A stretch of 64,000 nt of DNA from Actinomadura sp. DC4 (GCF_030406325.1 NZ_JAUEQY010000003.1:1-64000), one strand, 5' to 3'. Positions 50,648 to 59,628 are shown, counted from the stretch's first letter. The notes: a model not told the origin generated them from the letters alone. Made by a program: numbers and translations.

Positions 50648-50905
50648 GCCCGATCGGGCGTTCCGCCGGCGTCGCTCAGCTCCCAAGCCTCGGCGGGCGT
50701 CAGCGGAATCGAGCGGAGAACGTCCTGAGCCACCTGCTCGGGATCCCAGTCGGAAGCATCGGGGGGCGGCTCCGGGCCGATCGATGACGAGCGTTCGTAG
50801 CCGCGCGTCGTTGGTCGTCCTGCGTTCTCGGTGCCACGGCTCGTCACCGGACATACGGGCGTTGACCCGCAAGGCCAGCTCGCCGGACGGCAGGGCACTG
50901 TCCAT
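50575..50905 (-). pseudogene. Small gene split by a frameshift at a six-base homopolymer
   Basis: ATG 50905 starts MDSALPSGELALRVNARM and ERRTTNDARLRTLVIDRP. At a G6 run (50761-50766; C6 on this strand) that frame degenerates while the adjacent one continues DASDWDPEQVAQDVLRSIPLTPAEAWELSDAGG and on to a stop at 50575. With five instead of six bases the two halves form one ~109-residue protein of unknown family. Either a real frameshift, a phase-variable tract or a sequencing error. Confidence 0.5.
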
Positions 50906-50943
50906 GGAGCAAAGCGTGCCCCATGAGCGGACTCCCTGGACAT

Positions 50944-50971
50944 TACCTACTAAATAGGTATGTAATACCTA
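50944..50971. promoter_or_regulatory. Three phased half-sites TACCTA / TAGGTA / TACCTA
   Basis: TACCTA (50944-50949), TAGGTA (50955-50960) and TACCTA (50966-50971) repeat every 11 bases in alternating orientation, making two overlapping palindromes with 5-base centres. They lie directly upstream of the ribosome site (AGGAGG, 50974-50979) of the leader ORF and within the likely promoter (TAAATA, TATGTAAT). Confidence 0.6.
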
Positions 50972-50984
50972 CTAGGAGGACCGG

Positions 50985-51047
50985 ATGCTCATCGAACCGC
51001 CCGGCATGCCCGGAATCGACGCTCGCCCCAGGCCGGCCGCCCGGTGA
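50985..51047 (+). CDS. 20-residue leader ORF coupled to the FAD/NAD(P) protein
   Basis: ATG 50985 has an excellent ribosome site (GGAGG, six bases away), encodes MLIEPPGMPGIDARPRPAAR, and its TGA overlaps the next gene's GTG (GTGA, 51044-51047). It contains no Cys, Trp or amino-acid run typical of attenuator peptides. Four Pro and four Arg-containing codons near the end could slow ribosomes. Probably a translational leader; a functional microprotein is the alternative. Confidence 0.55.
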   Translation: MLIEPPGMPGIDARPRPAAR

Positions 51048-52846
51048 GCACCTCTCCCCTGGTGATCGTTCTCGTCGGCGCGGGTCCCGGTGGCACGGTC
51101 CTGCTCGAACGGCTGATCGCCAACGCGCCCGAGCTCGCCGCCGACCGGCCCGTGCGCATTCACGTCGCCGACCCGCACCCGCCCGGCGGCGGCCGGGTCT
51201 GGCGGCTCGACCAGCCGGACCTGCTCTGGATGAACTCCCAGGCCACCGACGTCACCATGTTCACCGACGAGACGGTCCTCATCGACGGGCCCGTACGGCC
51301 CGGGCCCACACTGTGCGAGTGGGGCGGCGTCGAGCCTGGCCTGTTCCCGTCGCGGCGGCTGCAGAACGCCTACCTTTCCTGGTGTTTCGAGCACGTCACC
51401 GGCTCCGCCCCGGAATCGGTCGAAGTGGAGGTGCACGCCGCGCGCGTCCTGGACGTCACCGACCACGACGGCGCCCAGCTCGTACGGCTGGAAGGGCGGG
51501 AGGAGCCGATCGCGGCGGATGCGGTGATCCTCTCCCAGGGGCACCTCGACGTCGAGCCCGCCGACGAGCACCGGGCGCTCGCCGGCCACGCGGCCGCGCA
51601 CGGGCTGACGTACGTCCCGCCGCACTACGCGGCCGACACCGACCTGACCTCCGTACGGGCCGGCGAGCCGGTCGTCATGCGCGGGATGGGGCTCGGTTTC
51701 GTCGACGACATGGTGCTGCTCACCGAGGGCCGCGGCGGACGGTACACGCCGCGCGCGGACGGCGGCCTCACCTACCACCCCTCCGGCCGTGAGCCGATCC
51801 TGTACGCCGGGTCGCGGCGCGGCGTACCGTACCACTCCAAGATCACTTATGAGCTCGGCGGGGAGCGCCCGCCGGGCCCGCGCCACTTCACCCCGGCCGC
51901 CGCGATGGAGTTGTACGAGCGGCAGGGGCCGCTCGACCTGTGGCGCGACCTGTGGCCGCTGATCGCCAAGGAACTCTCCTGGTACCACTACCACGAGCTG
52001 TTCTCCGCGCACCCCGAGCGCGTCGCGGTGCCCTGGGCGGAGTTCGAGGCGCGCCTCGGCGCCGGGAGCCTCGCCGACTTCGTGGAGGGCGCGGTGCCCA
52101 AGGCCGAGGACCGGCTGGACCTCGACCGCCTGCTCGACCCCCTCGGCGGCGTGTCCTTCGAGGACGCCGAGGGCCTCCAGGCCTGGATGCGCGCGTACGT
52201 CACGGCCGACGTCGAGCGGCACGCCGACCCCGCGTACAGCGCCGACCTGGCGGTGTTCTTCGGGCTGCTCACGGTCTTCGGCGTGCTCGTGGACGCGGTC
52301 AACAACGGCCGCCTGGCCGCGCGTTCACAGGCCGTGGAGCTCGGCGCCTGGCTGCAGGGCGTGTTCGGGTACTACGCGAGCGGCCCGCCGCCGCGCCGCC
52401 TGCGGGAGCTGGAGGCGCTGTCCCGCGCGGGGGTCGTCCGCTTCCTCGGCGGGGGCGTCGCCGTCACCCCCGGGGACGGCGTCTTCCGCGCGCGTGGCAC
52501 GGCCGAAACCGTCGACGCCCGCGCTCTGGTCGAGTCGCGGCTGCCTGCGGCGAGCATCGCCCGTACGACCGACCCGCTCCTGCGCGCCCTCCACGACCGC
52601 GGCGAGGCCACCGAGGAGGTGCTGACCGGGCCGGACGGCGTCTCGTACGTGCTCGGGAAGCTGGCCCTGCGCGACGGCCGTCTTCTACGGGCGGACGGCG
52701 GGGCGCATCCGCGCCGGTTCGCGCTCGGGGCCTGGGCGGGGCGTGGTTTCGCGATCGCCGGCTTCACCCGCCCGCGCACCAACGCGCTGTCCTTCCGGCT
52801 CGCCGACGCGCTGGCCCGCGACGTGCTCGCCGCCTGCCGGGCCTGA
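51044..52846 (+). CDS. FAD/NAD(P)-binding protein (PF13454-type)
   Basis: 600 residues. N-terminal FAD motif VIVLVGAGPGGTVLLERL (~7-24), DPHPPGGGRVWR, LLWMNSQATDVTMFTD, then VILSQGHLDVEP and VVMRGMGLGFVDDMVLLTEGRGG (second nucleotide motif). A long C-terminal domain ends in AGFTRPRTNALSFRLADALA. Members of this family occur near siderophore, sulfur and monooxygenase loci and are thought to be flavin-dependent hydroxylases or reductases. Transcription appears governed by the phased operator at 50944-50971. Confidence 0.75.
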   Translation: MSTSPLVIVLVGAGPGGTVLLERLIANAPELAADRPVRIHVADPHPPGGGRVWRLDQPDLLWMNSQATDVTMFTDETVLIDGPVRPGPTLCEWGGVEPGLFPSRRLQNAYLSWCFEHVTGSAPESVEVEVHAARVLDVTDHDGAQLVRLEGREEPIAADAVILSQGHLDVEPADEHRALAGHAAAHGLTYVPPHYAADTDLTSVRAGEPVVMRGMGLGFVDDMVLLTEGRGGRYTPRADGGLTYHPSGREPILYAGSRRGVPYHSKITYELGGERPPGPRHFTPAAAMELYERQGPLDLWRDLWPLIAKELSWYHYHELFSAHPERVAVPWAEFEARLGAGSLADFVEGAVPKAEDRLDLDRLLDPLGGVSFEDAEGLQAWMRAYVTADVERHADPAYSADLAVFFGLLTVFGVLVDAVNNGRLAARSQAVELGAWLQGVFGYYASGPPPRRLRELEALSRAGVVRFLGGGVAVTPGDGVFRARGTAETVDARALVESRLPAASIARTTDPLLRALHDRGEATEEVLTGPDGVSYVLGKLALRDGRLLRADGGAHPRRFALGAWAGRGFAIAGFTRPRTNALSFRLADALARDVLAACRA

Positions 52847-52850
52847 ACGG

Positions 52851-54047
52851 TCAGCTGCGGTCCAGGCGCGGCAGGGCGATCTCGTTGAGGAGCAGCCGGA
52901 TCGCGGCGGCGACCGGAATCGCGATCAGGGCGCCGATGATGCCCAGGAGCGCGCCGCCGATGAGCGTGGCCAGAACGGTGACCACGGCGGGCACCTCGAC
53001 CGCCTTGCCCATGATCTTGGGAATCAGGAAGTAGTCCTCGGCCTGCCGGTACGCCACGTAGAAGACGCCCGTGGCGATCGCCACGGGCAGGGACACCGTG
53101 AGCGCGATGAGCGAGACCACGATGCCGCCGATCGTCGACCCGATCACCGGGATCATGTCCATGAAGGCGACGAACAGAGCCAGGACCAGCGCGTACGGGA
53201 TTCCGAAGATCAGCAGCCAGATGTACGTACCCGCGCCGGCGATCAGCGAGGTGATGATGTTGCCGAGGACGAAACCGCCCACCTTGGTGAAGATGTCCTC
53301 ACTGATGAGGATCATGCGGGGGCGGCGCGAGCGGGGGGCCAGCCGGTAGAGGAGGTTCTTGATGGCGGGCATCCCGGCCAGGAAGTAGATGGCCAGCACG
53401 ATCACCACGAGGAGGGACGTGGCGGCCGTCAGGACCATCTTCCCCGCGCCGAGAACGCCGCCCACCACGGACGTGCCTCCGCCGGACAGGAACCCCGTCA
53501 GCTTCTGCTGGATGTGGAAGCGGTCGTTGAGCTTCCCGAGCTGTGAGCTGTGGTCCTGCAGGTTGTGCGCGTAGTGCGGCAGCCGGTCGGCCAGCGCGGT
53601 CGCCTGGGAGGCCAGCGGAGGGATCGCGATGGTCAGGAAGCCGGCGATCACCCCGAGCGTCCCGACGATGACCACGGTCACGGCGGCCCAGCGGGGCAGG
53701 CGGCGCCGGGTCAGCCACGTCACGAGCGGGTCCAGCCCGGCCGCGATGAACAGCGCCAGGCCGATGAGGATCAGTACCGAACGCGCGGCGATGATGACCT
53801 GGATGAGCCCGTACGTCACGGCGACGCCGGCCGCCCCGGTCATCCCGACGAAGAACGGGGACCGCCGGTCCAGCGGCCGCCCGGGCCGCCCGAAGGGCGC
53901 CGCGCCGTCCTCGGCACCGGCCGGTTCCGCCCTGTCCTCGACACCGGCCGGTTCCGCGTCGTCGGCGGCGCGGGACGAATCCTCCTCCGGCTCGGCCTTG
54001 GGACCGTCGCCTTCGGGAGGTGTTGAACGCTCGGAGTCGATAGTCAT
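52851..54047 (-). CDS. AI-2E-family membrane transporter (PerM/YdiK-like)
   Basis: 398 residues from ATG 54047. Acidic cytoplasmic N-terminus (~1-65: MTIDSERSTPPEGDG), then about eight helices in the family's pattern (GVAVTYGLIQVIIAARSVLILIGLALFIAAGLDPLVTWL, LLVVIVLAIYFLAGMPAIK, GGFVLGNIITSLIAGAGTYIWLLIFGIPYALVLALFVAFMDMIPVIGSTIGGIVV). A conserved C-terminal GGALLGIIGALIAIPVAAA follows. Members export small molecules or ions; autoinducer-2 is only one proposed substrate. The 5' end is partly duplicated near 59520-59580. It is adjacent to the stress island. Confidence 0.85.
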   Translation of the reverse strand: MTIDSERSTPPEGDGPKAEPEEDSSRAADDAEPAGVEDRAEPAGAEDGAAPFGRPGRPLDRRSPFFVGMTGAAGVAVTYGLIQVIIAARSVLILIGLALFIAAGLDPLVTWLTRRRLPRWAAVTVVIVGTLGVIAGFLTIAIPPLASQATALADRLPHYAHNLQDHSSQLGKLNDRFHIQQKLTGFLSGGGTSVVGGVLGAGKMVLTAATSLLVVIVLAIYFLAGMPAIKNLLYRLAPRSRRPRMILISEDIFTKVGGFVLGNIITSLIAGAGTYIWLLIFGIPYALVLALFVAFMDMIPVIGSTIGGIVVSLIALTVSLPVAIATGVFYVAYRQAEDYFLIPKIMGKAVEVPAVVTVLATLIGGALLGIIGALIAIPVAAAIRLLLNEIALPRLDRS

Positions 54048-54233
54048 GGGCAGCCCGTCCGATACGACCGAAATTTTCTCTCTCACTACCCCTCAGATGC
54101 CGATCAAACGGGACACCCGGCACGCGCGGCCCGCGCGCCGGGAAATCGACCGCCCGCACAGGCACCCTTATTCCCGCCCCGGGAAATCCGTCAACCAAAT
54201 TTACGCTGCATGAAACAGCATTTCCCGCCATTT

Positions 54234-54255
54234 CAGGTATACTATTTTAACTATC
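54234..54255 (+). promoter_or_regulatory. AT-rich promoter-like element before the LapA-domain gene
   Basis: GGTATACTATTTTAACTATCC contains a TATACT -10 (54238-54243). A similar ATTTAACTA-type block lies upstream of both DUF5994 genes (54828-54850, 59629-59652), suggesting a shared sigma factor. Confidence 0.45.
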
Positions 54256-54318
54256 CGGAATGACGACGTCTCCCGCTTGAGGTCGCCCGCCACACCGGCC
54301 CACTCCGAGAGGGACATC

Positions 54319-54678
54319 ATGCCGCTCGAGCATCACCCCGCCGACCACGAGACCCGCCCCGCTACACCGGCGCCGGCCGTGGACGCGCCGCCGTCCGAGC
54401 CGGTGGCTCCCGCGCGGGAGAGCCGGGCGGTCCCCGCCACGCGAACGAGCGTGGCCTGGATCGGCGTGTGGACCGCCACGATCCTGCTCGTCGCGTTCAT
54501 CGTGTTCATCATGCAGAACACACGCGGCGTAGAGGTCTCCTTTCTCTGGTTGCACGGGACGCTGCCGCTGGCGGTCGGCCTGCTGATGGCCACGGTCGCC
54601 GGGGTCGTGGTGACACTGGTGCTCGGCACCGCGCGGATCACCCAGCTGCACCGCCTGGCCCGTCGGCGTCGCCCCTGA
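54319..54678 (+). CDS. LapA-domain (DUF1049) small membrane protein
   Basis: 119 residues from ATG 54319. Pro/Ala-rich cytoplasmic N-terminus (~1-48), then two helices (TSVAWIGVWTATILLVAFIVFIMQN and LPLAVGLLMATVAGVVVTLVLG) separated by the short loop TRGVEVSFLWLHG, as in LapA-domain proteins. In Gram-negative bacteria LapA acts with LapB/FtsH in envelope control. In this organism only membrane localisation can be claimed, but an FtsH-like gene lies 2 kb away. Confidence 0.75.
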   Translation: MPLEHHPADHETRPATPAPAVDAPPSEPVAPARESRAVPATRTSVAWIGVWTATILLVAFIVFIMQNTRGVEVSFLWLHGTLPLAVGLLMATVAGVVVTLVLGTARITQLHRLARRRRP

Positions 54679-54827
54679 CGGTCTCGTCGAGACCCGATCC
54701 GGCCCGGGGCGACCTCCCGCCGGGACCGGCTTCGCCGCCCGGTCGCCGGTACCCAGAACGCCGAGATGTGGCGCAGGCCGCGCCAGGCCCGGCACTGACC
54801 GCACAACCAGTTCGTACGGACAATTCT

Positions 54828-54850
54828 GCTGTATTATTTAACTACCAAGG
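54828..54850 (+). promoter_or_regulatory. Promoter-like element of DUF5994 copy 1
   Basis: GCTGTATTATTTAACTACCAAG includes TATTAT (54832-54837) and is followed by GGGCATTTCGCGC, which recurs at 59650-59662 upstream of copy 2. Confidence 0.45.
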
Positions 54851-54936
54851 GCATTTCGCGCTCCGGCGATCAAGTCGGCGTCGTCCTCGGTGCAGGAAAA
54901 TCCAACTCGCTGACCGAGCTGAGGACGGGGCCGATC

Positions 54937-55556
54937 ATGGCACCGCATGTTACCGCGCAAATAGACGTTGTTTCTCAGCCGATTCCGCTGGCGTCGCGAC
55001 TGAGCCTGGATCCGCGACTCCGGCGTCTCGGGGTCGTCGACGGCGGCTGGTGGCCGCTCTCCCGCAACGCGACCGTCGAGCTGCCGGGCCTCGTGTCGGC
55101 GCTGAACGCGCGCGTCGGTGTGGTGCTGCGGCTCGGCCTCGACGCTCGCGACTGGGACGAGATCCCCCAGCGCGTCACGGTCGGCGGCCACGTCGTACGC
55201 ATCGGGCGGTTCGCCGACGTGAACCACAAGATCATCGTGACGCGTGGCCGGCAGAACCACATCATGCTGCTGGTCATCCCGCCCGACGCGCCGACGGCAG
55301 CGGCCAAGTCCGCGCTGGCCCTGGCGGCCGGCGGCAAGAACAGCGGCCGGCCGAAGAGATCCTCGCCGCCGCCGGCATCAGGCCGCGGCTGTCACCGGAC
55401 ACCGGCGACCTTCCTCCGGAATACGCCGCCGCGGACGCCCAGGACGTACGCCCGACGGCGCCCGAACGCGCCGTACGAGACGGTGGCCGCGAGGAAGGCC
55501 GCTGGATCGACGACGGCGCACCCTCCCCGGACCTGCCCACGGGACGCGCCCGCTGA
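54937..55556 (+). CDS. DUF5994-family protein, copy 1, with C-terminal frameshift
   Basis: Begins MAPHVTAQIDVVSQPI; core RLSLDPRLRRLGVVDGGWWPLSRNATVELPGLVSALNARVG and VNHKIIVTRGRQNHIMLLVIPP are nearly identical in layout to copy 2 (59739-60287). After AGGKNSGRP one base appears missing (about 55352): the other frame continues EEILAAAGIRPRLSPDTGDLPP to a stop at 55556, matching RPEEILAAAG in copy 2. As sequenced, the starting frame runs on to 55662 with an unrelated Pro/Arg-rich tail. The family is actinobacterial, cytoplasmic and of unknown function. Confidence 0.7.
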
Positions 55557-55564
55557 CGCATGGA

Positions 55565-55604
55565 GCGGCCGGCCGTCCCAGCGTGAGCTCGGGCGGCCGG
55601 CCGC
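55565..55604. terminator. GC hairpin between DUF5994 copy 1 and the SPFH gene
   Basis: GCGGCCGGCCG (55565-55575) and CGGCCGGCCGC (55594-55604), extendable by three near-pairs, lie between convergent genes; CGTTT follows on the plus strand. Confidence 0.7.
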
Positions 55605-55617
55605 CGTTTACGGCGGC

Positions 55618-56436
55618 TCAGGCGCGGCCCGCTCCGTCCGGGGCACCACCATTGGGAGCTAGCACCGGAGCCGCCGCGCCCTTCTCGCGCGCGAGGAAGG
55701 TCCCGAGTTCGGCGATCGTGGTCATCAGTGGCGCGGGGAACACCACGGTGGTGTTCTTGTCCACGCCGATCTCGACCAGGCTCTGCAGGTTGCGCAGTTG
55801 CAACGCCAGTGGGTGCGCCATCATCGTGTCCGAGGCGTCGCCCAGCGCGGCGGCGGCCATCGACTCGCCCTCGGCACTAATGATCTTGGCGCGCTTCTCG
55901 CGCTCGGCCTCGGCCTGGCGGGCCATGGCGCGTTTCATGCTGTCGGGCAGCTGGATGTCCTTCAGCTCGACCAAGCTGACCTCGACGCCCCAGCCGAGCG
56001 TGGTGACGTCCAGGATCTCGCGGATGTCGAGGTTGATCCGGTCGGTCTCTGACAGCGTCTGGTCCAGGGTGTGCTGGCCGACGACCTTGCGCAGCGTCGT
56101 CTGGGCGATCTGGTCGATGGCGGCACGGACGTTCTCGATCGCCACAACGGATTTCACCGAGTCGATCACCCGGTAGTAGGCCACCGCCGACACGTCGACG
56201 CTGACGTTGTCGCGAGTGATGATCCCCTGGGACTGAATCGGCATCGTGACGATTCGCATCGACACCCGGCGCATGACGTCGACCACCGGGATGATCAGCC
56301 GCAGCCCCGGCTCCCGCGCCCCCCGGACCCGGCCGAGCCGGAACAACACGCCCTGCTCGTACTGCTTGACGATCCGTACCGCCAGCGCGAGCACCAGCAG
56401 CAGGACCACCGCGACGACGATCACGACAACGATCAT
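55618..56436 (-). CDS. Slipin/stomatin-type SPFH protein
   Basis: 272 residues from ATG 56436. One N-terminal helix ([23 protein letters not shown]), then the canonical slipin sequence [74 protein letters not shown], and an [16 protein letters not shown] coiled coil. C-terminal Ala/Gly-rich tail. These proteins form membrane scaffolds and often regulate membrane proteases; the FtsH-like protease gene lies just across the divergent promoter region. No NfeD gene is adjacent. Confidence 0.9.
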   Translation of the reverse strand: MIVVVIVVAVVLLLVLALAVRIVKQYEQGVLFRLGRVRGAREPGLRLIIPVVDVMRRVSMRIVTMPIQSQGIITRDNVSVDVSAVAYYRVIDSVKSVVAIENVRAAIDQIAQTTLRKVVGQHTLDQTLSETDRINLDIREILDVTTLGWGVEVSLVELKDIQLPDSMKRAMARQAEAEREKRAKIISAEGESMAAAALGDASDTMMAHPLALQLRNLQSLVEIGVDKNTTVVFPAPLMTTIAELGTFLAREKGAAAPVLAPNGGAPDGAGRA

Positions 56437-56640
56437 CGGAATGCTCCGTTCCCCAGCTCCGGCGGACCCACCTGGCCCCACTGCGAGCCAACTCCACCGG
56501 CTCGTCCGGGGAAACAGGCGATTCGCGCGGAGCCCATCACCACAGCCGATCACCGCCGCGCTCATCAGTCTGCGTGATGGGCTCTGGTCAGGTTCGTGGT
56601 TTCCGCACCCACGAGATCGCGATTGACTGAAGAAGTGACC

Positions 56641-56817
56641 ATGCGGACAGATGACGCCAAAAACGACGTTTCGCAAGACGAGACGCCACCATCTCCGCTG
56701 TGTGCGTGCGGACATCCCATCGACGCACATGACGCCGTCGCGTCGCGCTACTGCCGCGCGACCGCGTCGGGCGACCTGCAACGGGGCTGCGTCTGCGCCC
56801 CGGCGGCCTCCCAGTGA
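56641..56817 (+). CDS. RGCVC-family Cys/His mini-protein, copy 1
   Basis: 58 residues. Conserved Cys21-A-Cys23-G-His25, His30, Cys38 and RGCVC (Cys50, Cys52), spacing suited to a small zinc-binding fold. I recall RGCVC-family as a database name for actinobacterial mini-proteins of unknown function. The copy at 60343-60504 shares all seven Cys/His positions. The FtsH-like gene starts four bases downstream, so they are co-translated; it might act as an adaptor or metal-responsive partner (inference). Confidence 0.78.
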   Translation: MRTDDAKNDVSQDETPPSPLCACGHPIDAHDAVASRYCRATASGDLQRGCVCAPAASQ

Positions 56818-56821
56818 CCGC

Positions 56822-58765
56822 GTGAGACTCGCGCACCGTACGAACTCGGCCCGGCCGGGCCCGCCGGAGAAGCACACGCCGGCACCTGTACCGCCCACGC
56901 CTCCGAGGTGGCGGGCCTGGGTCCTCACCATCGGAATCGCGATCATGTTCGCGGCCGGACTCGCGTTCCACTCCTACGGCGGCGGGACGTCGGCGCGGAG
57001 CCTCAGCTACACCGGCTTCGTCAACGAGGTGACGACGGACAAGGTCGCGACGGCGACGATCAACTCGACGGGCTCGGTGAGCGGCACGCTCCGCGGCGGT
57101 GCCGCCTACACGTCCCAGATCCCCACCGCGCTCGGCGACGACGCGCTTTCCGCGCTCCTCGTCCAGCACAAGGTCGAGGTCCGCGGCAGCAACCCGGGCA
57201 GGTCGGCGTTGAGCACGGTCCTGTCACTGCTGCCGCTTCTTCTCATCATCGGCATCTTCGTATGGATCAGCCGTAGCGGCAGCAAGCAGATTTCCGGCCG
57301 CCTCGGCGGCATCATGGGCGTCGGCAAGTCCAAGGCCACGCTCTATGACGAGGAGCGGCCCGCCACGCGATTCGCGGACATCGCCGGCTACGAGGGCTCC
57401 AAGGCCGAGGTCATGGAGGTCGTGGACTTCCTGAAGCATCCGACGCGGTACGCGCGCGCCGGGGCGGTCGGCCCGAAGGGCGTGCTCATGGTCGGCCCGC
57501 CGGGGACCGGCAAGACCCTGCTGGCCAGAGCCGTCGCCGGCGAGGCGGGTGTCCCCTTCTTCGCGCTCAGCGGCTCCAGCTTCGTGGAGATGTTCGTCGG
57601 TGTCGGCGCCTCCAGGGTCCGGGACCTGTTCACCGAGGCCCGCAAGCGCGCACCCTCGATCATCTTCATCGACGAGATCGACGCCATCGGAGGCCGGCGC
57701 GGTCCCGGCGGCTTCGGGTCGAACGACGAACGCGAGCAGACGCTCAACCAGTTGCTCTCCGACATGGACGGCTTCGAACCAGGCGCGAGTGTCGTCGTCA
57801 TGGCGGCGACCAACAGAGCCGAGATCCTCGACGCGGCGCTGCTCCGGCCCGGCCGCTTCGACCGGACCGTCGAGATCCCGCTGCCCAACCGCACCGAGCG
57901 TACGGCGATCCTCACCATCCACGGACGGGGCAAGACGCTCGCCTCCGACGTCGACCTCGACGTGGTGTCGCGAGGCACGCCCGGGTTCTCGGGCGCCGAC
58001 CTGGCCAACCTGGTGAACGAGGCGGCGATCAACGCCGTACGTGACGGCCGCGAGGTTCTCGGCGCCGACGACTTCGCCACCGCACGTGACCGTCTCCTCA
58101 TCGGCCGCCGGGACGCCTCCAACGCGCTCCTGCCCGAGGAGAAGCACGCCGTGGCCGTCCACGAGGCGGGGCACGCGCTCGTCGCGGTCCTCTCCCCGCA
58201 CGCCGACCCCGTCGCGAAGGTCACGATCCTTCCCCGCGGCGCCGCCCTGGGCGTGACCGAGCAACTACCGGACTCCGAACGCCACCTGTACTCCGAGAGC
58301 CATCTCACCGACTCCCTCGCCGTACGGCTGGGTGGCCGCGCCGCGGAGATCGTCGTCCTGTCTGAGCCGTCGACCGGCGCGTCCAACGACCTGCTGGCGG
58401 CGACCGACCTGGCGACGCACATGGTCAGGGAGTGGGGGTTCTCGGCCGCGGTCGGGCCGATCAGCTACGGGCCGGAGGGGCCGAGCCGTGACAACCCCTT
58501 CGCCGGCCGTCCGTACGCCGAGGAGACGCAACGTTCCATCGACCAGGAGGTCGCGCGGCTGTTGCGCGAGGCCGAGACGGGCGCCACCGAACTCATCCGC
58601 GCGAACCTGGACGCGCTCCATCGGGTCATCGACCTGCTCCTCGAACGCGAGACGATCGACGGCGCGGACCTGGAGGCGATCGTCGGGATCCCGCAGAGCG
58701 CCGGCCACTCGCCCACGCCCCGGGCGGCGATGACGGCCACCCCGCCCCACCAGGCCGGTTCTTGA
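56822..58765 (+). CDS. FtsH-like membrane AAA+ zinc metalloprotease
   Basis: 647 residues from GTG 56822, four bases after the RGCVC stop. TM1 about 33-50, a periplasmic FtsH_ext-like domain ([32 protein letters not shown]), TM2 about 131-150, then AAA+ with Walker A GPPGTGKT (225-232) and [17 protein letters not shown]. An SRH with [23 protein letters not shown] follows, then a zinc site His447-Glu-Ala-Gly-His451. Degrades membrane and regulatory proteins. It is more divergent than the housekeeping FtsH expected elsewhere; together with the SPFH and LapA-domain genes it looks like a specialised membrane quality-control module. Confidence 0.9.
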   Translation: MRLAHRTNSARPGPPEKHTPAPVPPTPPRWRAWVLTIGIAIMFAAGLAFHSYGGGTSARSLSYTGFVNEVTTDKVATATINSTGSVSGTLRGGAAYTSQIPTALGDDALSALLVQHKVEVRGSNPGRSALSTVLSLLPLLLIIGIFVWISRSGSKQISGRLGGIMGVGKSKATLYDEERPATRFADIAGYEGSKAEVMEVVDFLKHPTRYARAGAVGPKGVLMVGPPGTGKTLLARAVAGEAGVPFFALSGSSFVEMFVGVGASRVRDLFTEARKRAPSIIFIDEIDAIGGRRGPGGFGSNDEREQTLNQLLSDMDGFEPGASVVVMAATNRAEILDAALLRPGRFDRTVEIPLPNRTERTAILTIHGRGKTLASDVDLDVVSRGTPGFSGADLANLVNEAAINAVRDGREVLGADDFATARDRLLIGRRDASNALLPEEKHAVAVHEAGHALVAVLSPHADPVAKVTILPRGAALGVTEQLPDSERHLYSESHLTDSLAVRLGGRAAEIVVLSEPSTGASNDLLAATDLATHMVREWGFSAAVGPISYGPEGPSRDNPFAGRPYAEETQRSIDQEVARLLREAETGATELIRANLDALHRVIDLLLERETIDGADLEAIVGIPQSAGHSPTPRAAMTATPPHQAGS

Positions 58766-58791
58766 TCCTGGCCCAAGGCGCACGCGGCAAA

Positions 58792-58815
58792 GGCTCCCGG
58801 GGAACTCCGGGAGCC
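58792..58815 (+). terminator. Hairpin after the FtsH-like gene
   Basis: GGCTCCCGG (58792-58800), GGAACT, CCGGGAGCC (58807-58815): a perfect 9-bp stem 27 bases past the stop. Confidence 0.75.
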
Positions 58816-58818
58816 ATC

Positions 58819-58917
58819 TCACAGGGGAGGTGCCTGCTTGGCGGCCTGTTCGGCGACCGCGACCTCAACGCAGTTGCCGCCGTCTTCGCCGCGGCGGCTC
58901 GACTTCCTTCACCACTG
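58819..58917 (-). pseudogene. DUF397 remnant
   Basis: The frame reads W-stop-RKSSRRGEDGGNCVEVAVAEQ and ends at TGA 58819. WRKSSxSxxxxxNCVEVA is the DUF397 signature, here interrupted by TGA between W and RKSS and truncated after AVAEQ. DUF397 genes usually pair with XRE-DUF5753 regulators, whose remnant lies next to it. Confidence 0.6.
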
Positions 58918-58945
58918 CCTCGATCGGCTTCGGGGACTCCTGTTG

Positions 58946-59380
58946 CTAGAGGGCGAACGACCTGATGGCCTCCCACGCGCTTTTCCAGTGCCGCGATGTC
59001 CTCTCGGCTACTCGTGACAATGCCGCCGATGACCATTTCGAGATAGCCGACTTCGGCGCCGTCGTCCACGGTAGCGATGCTGAACGCCCCGTCGATCGGG
59101 GAGTCGCCTCCGATCTCACGATCTACAGTGTGAGACGTGGCCCGACGGACGCGATGAGGTGTTCGAGCCGAGCTCGCATGACCTCGGGGCCGCCGTGAGA
59201 TCGGTAGAGCACCGCCGCGTCGAGCACGACGTGGACCATGGGCGGGTCGTCCCTGGCCAGGATCTCCTGACGTCAGCCGAGCTTGGAGGCCCGCTCTTTC
59301 TGGGTGAGCCCGGTCGCCTCGCGGAAGGTACGGACCGTTCGCCCGAGCGTGATGAGTGTCGGGCTCCGAGGCTTGCCCAT
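58946..59380 (-). pseudogene. XRE-DUF5753 regulator, decayed
   Basis: ATG 59380 starts MGKPRSPTLITLGRTVRTFREATGLTQKERASKLG, an XRE helix-turn-helix, then TGA. In the same frame DUF5753 sequence resumes (RQEILARDDPPMVHVVLDAAVLYRSHGGPEVMRARLEHLI), stops again at TAG, and continues in a shifted frame (DGAFSIATVDDGAEVGYLEMVIGGIVTSSREDIAALEKR) to 58946. Roughly 100 residues between the HTH and the DUF5753 core are gone. Clearly inactive. Confidence 0.75.
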
Positions 59381-59519
59381 CTCGGTCCCTTCGTCGGTTT
59401 CAACACCACCGACTCCGAACACCCTCCATATCCGAGGATGTTCATAACGTGGTTGCTCCGATCGTAAATCGCCCCCGCCGCCCCCGGGGGGCAACGAGCT
59501 TGTGAGCCGCCTGCGGGCC

Positions 59520-59580
59520 GGAGGCCATCGGGAGGTGTCGAACGACCGGAATCGAACGTCATGGGCAGCCGTCCGGGGGG
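59520..59580 (-). pseudogene. Duplicated 5' end of the AI-2E transporter gene
   Basis: The segment 59528-59575 matches 54013-54061 at about 86%. It covers the start codon (ATG 59562, MTFDSGRSTPPDG against MTIDSERSTPPEG) and part of the upstream region. No transporter coding follows, so only the 5' end was copied. Confidence 0.65.
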
Positions 59581-59628
59581 CGGCCGACCTGCTCACCGCC
59601 CCCTTGGCGCCGATCGGACGGCGGTTTT

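Noticed and set aside
49388-50905. Long minus-strand open frame opposite the flavoprotein gene
   Set aside because: It is the high-GC antisense shadow of the FAD protein; only its N-terminal part beyond 50647 looks coding and is reported as the frameshifted gene.
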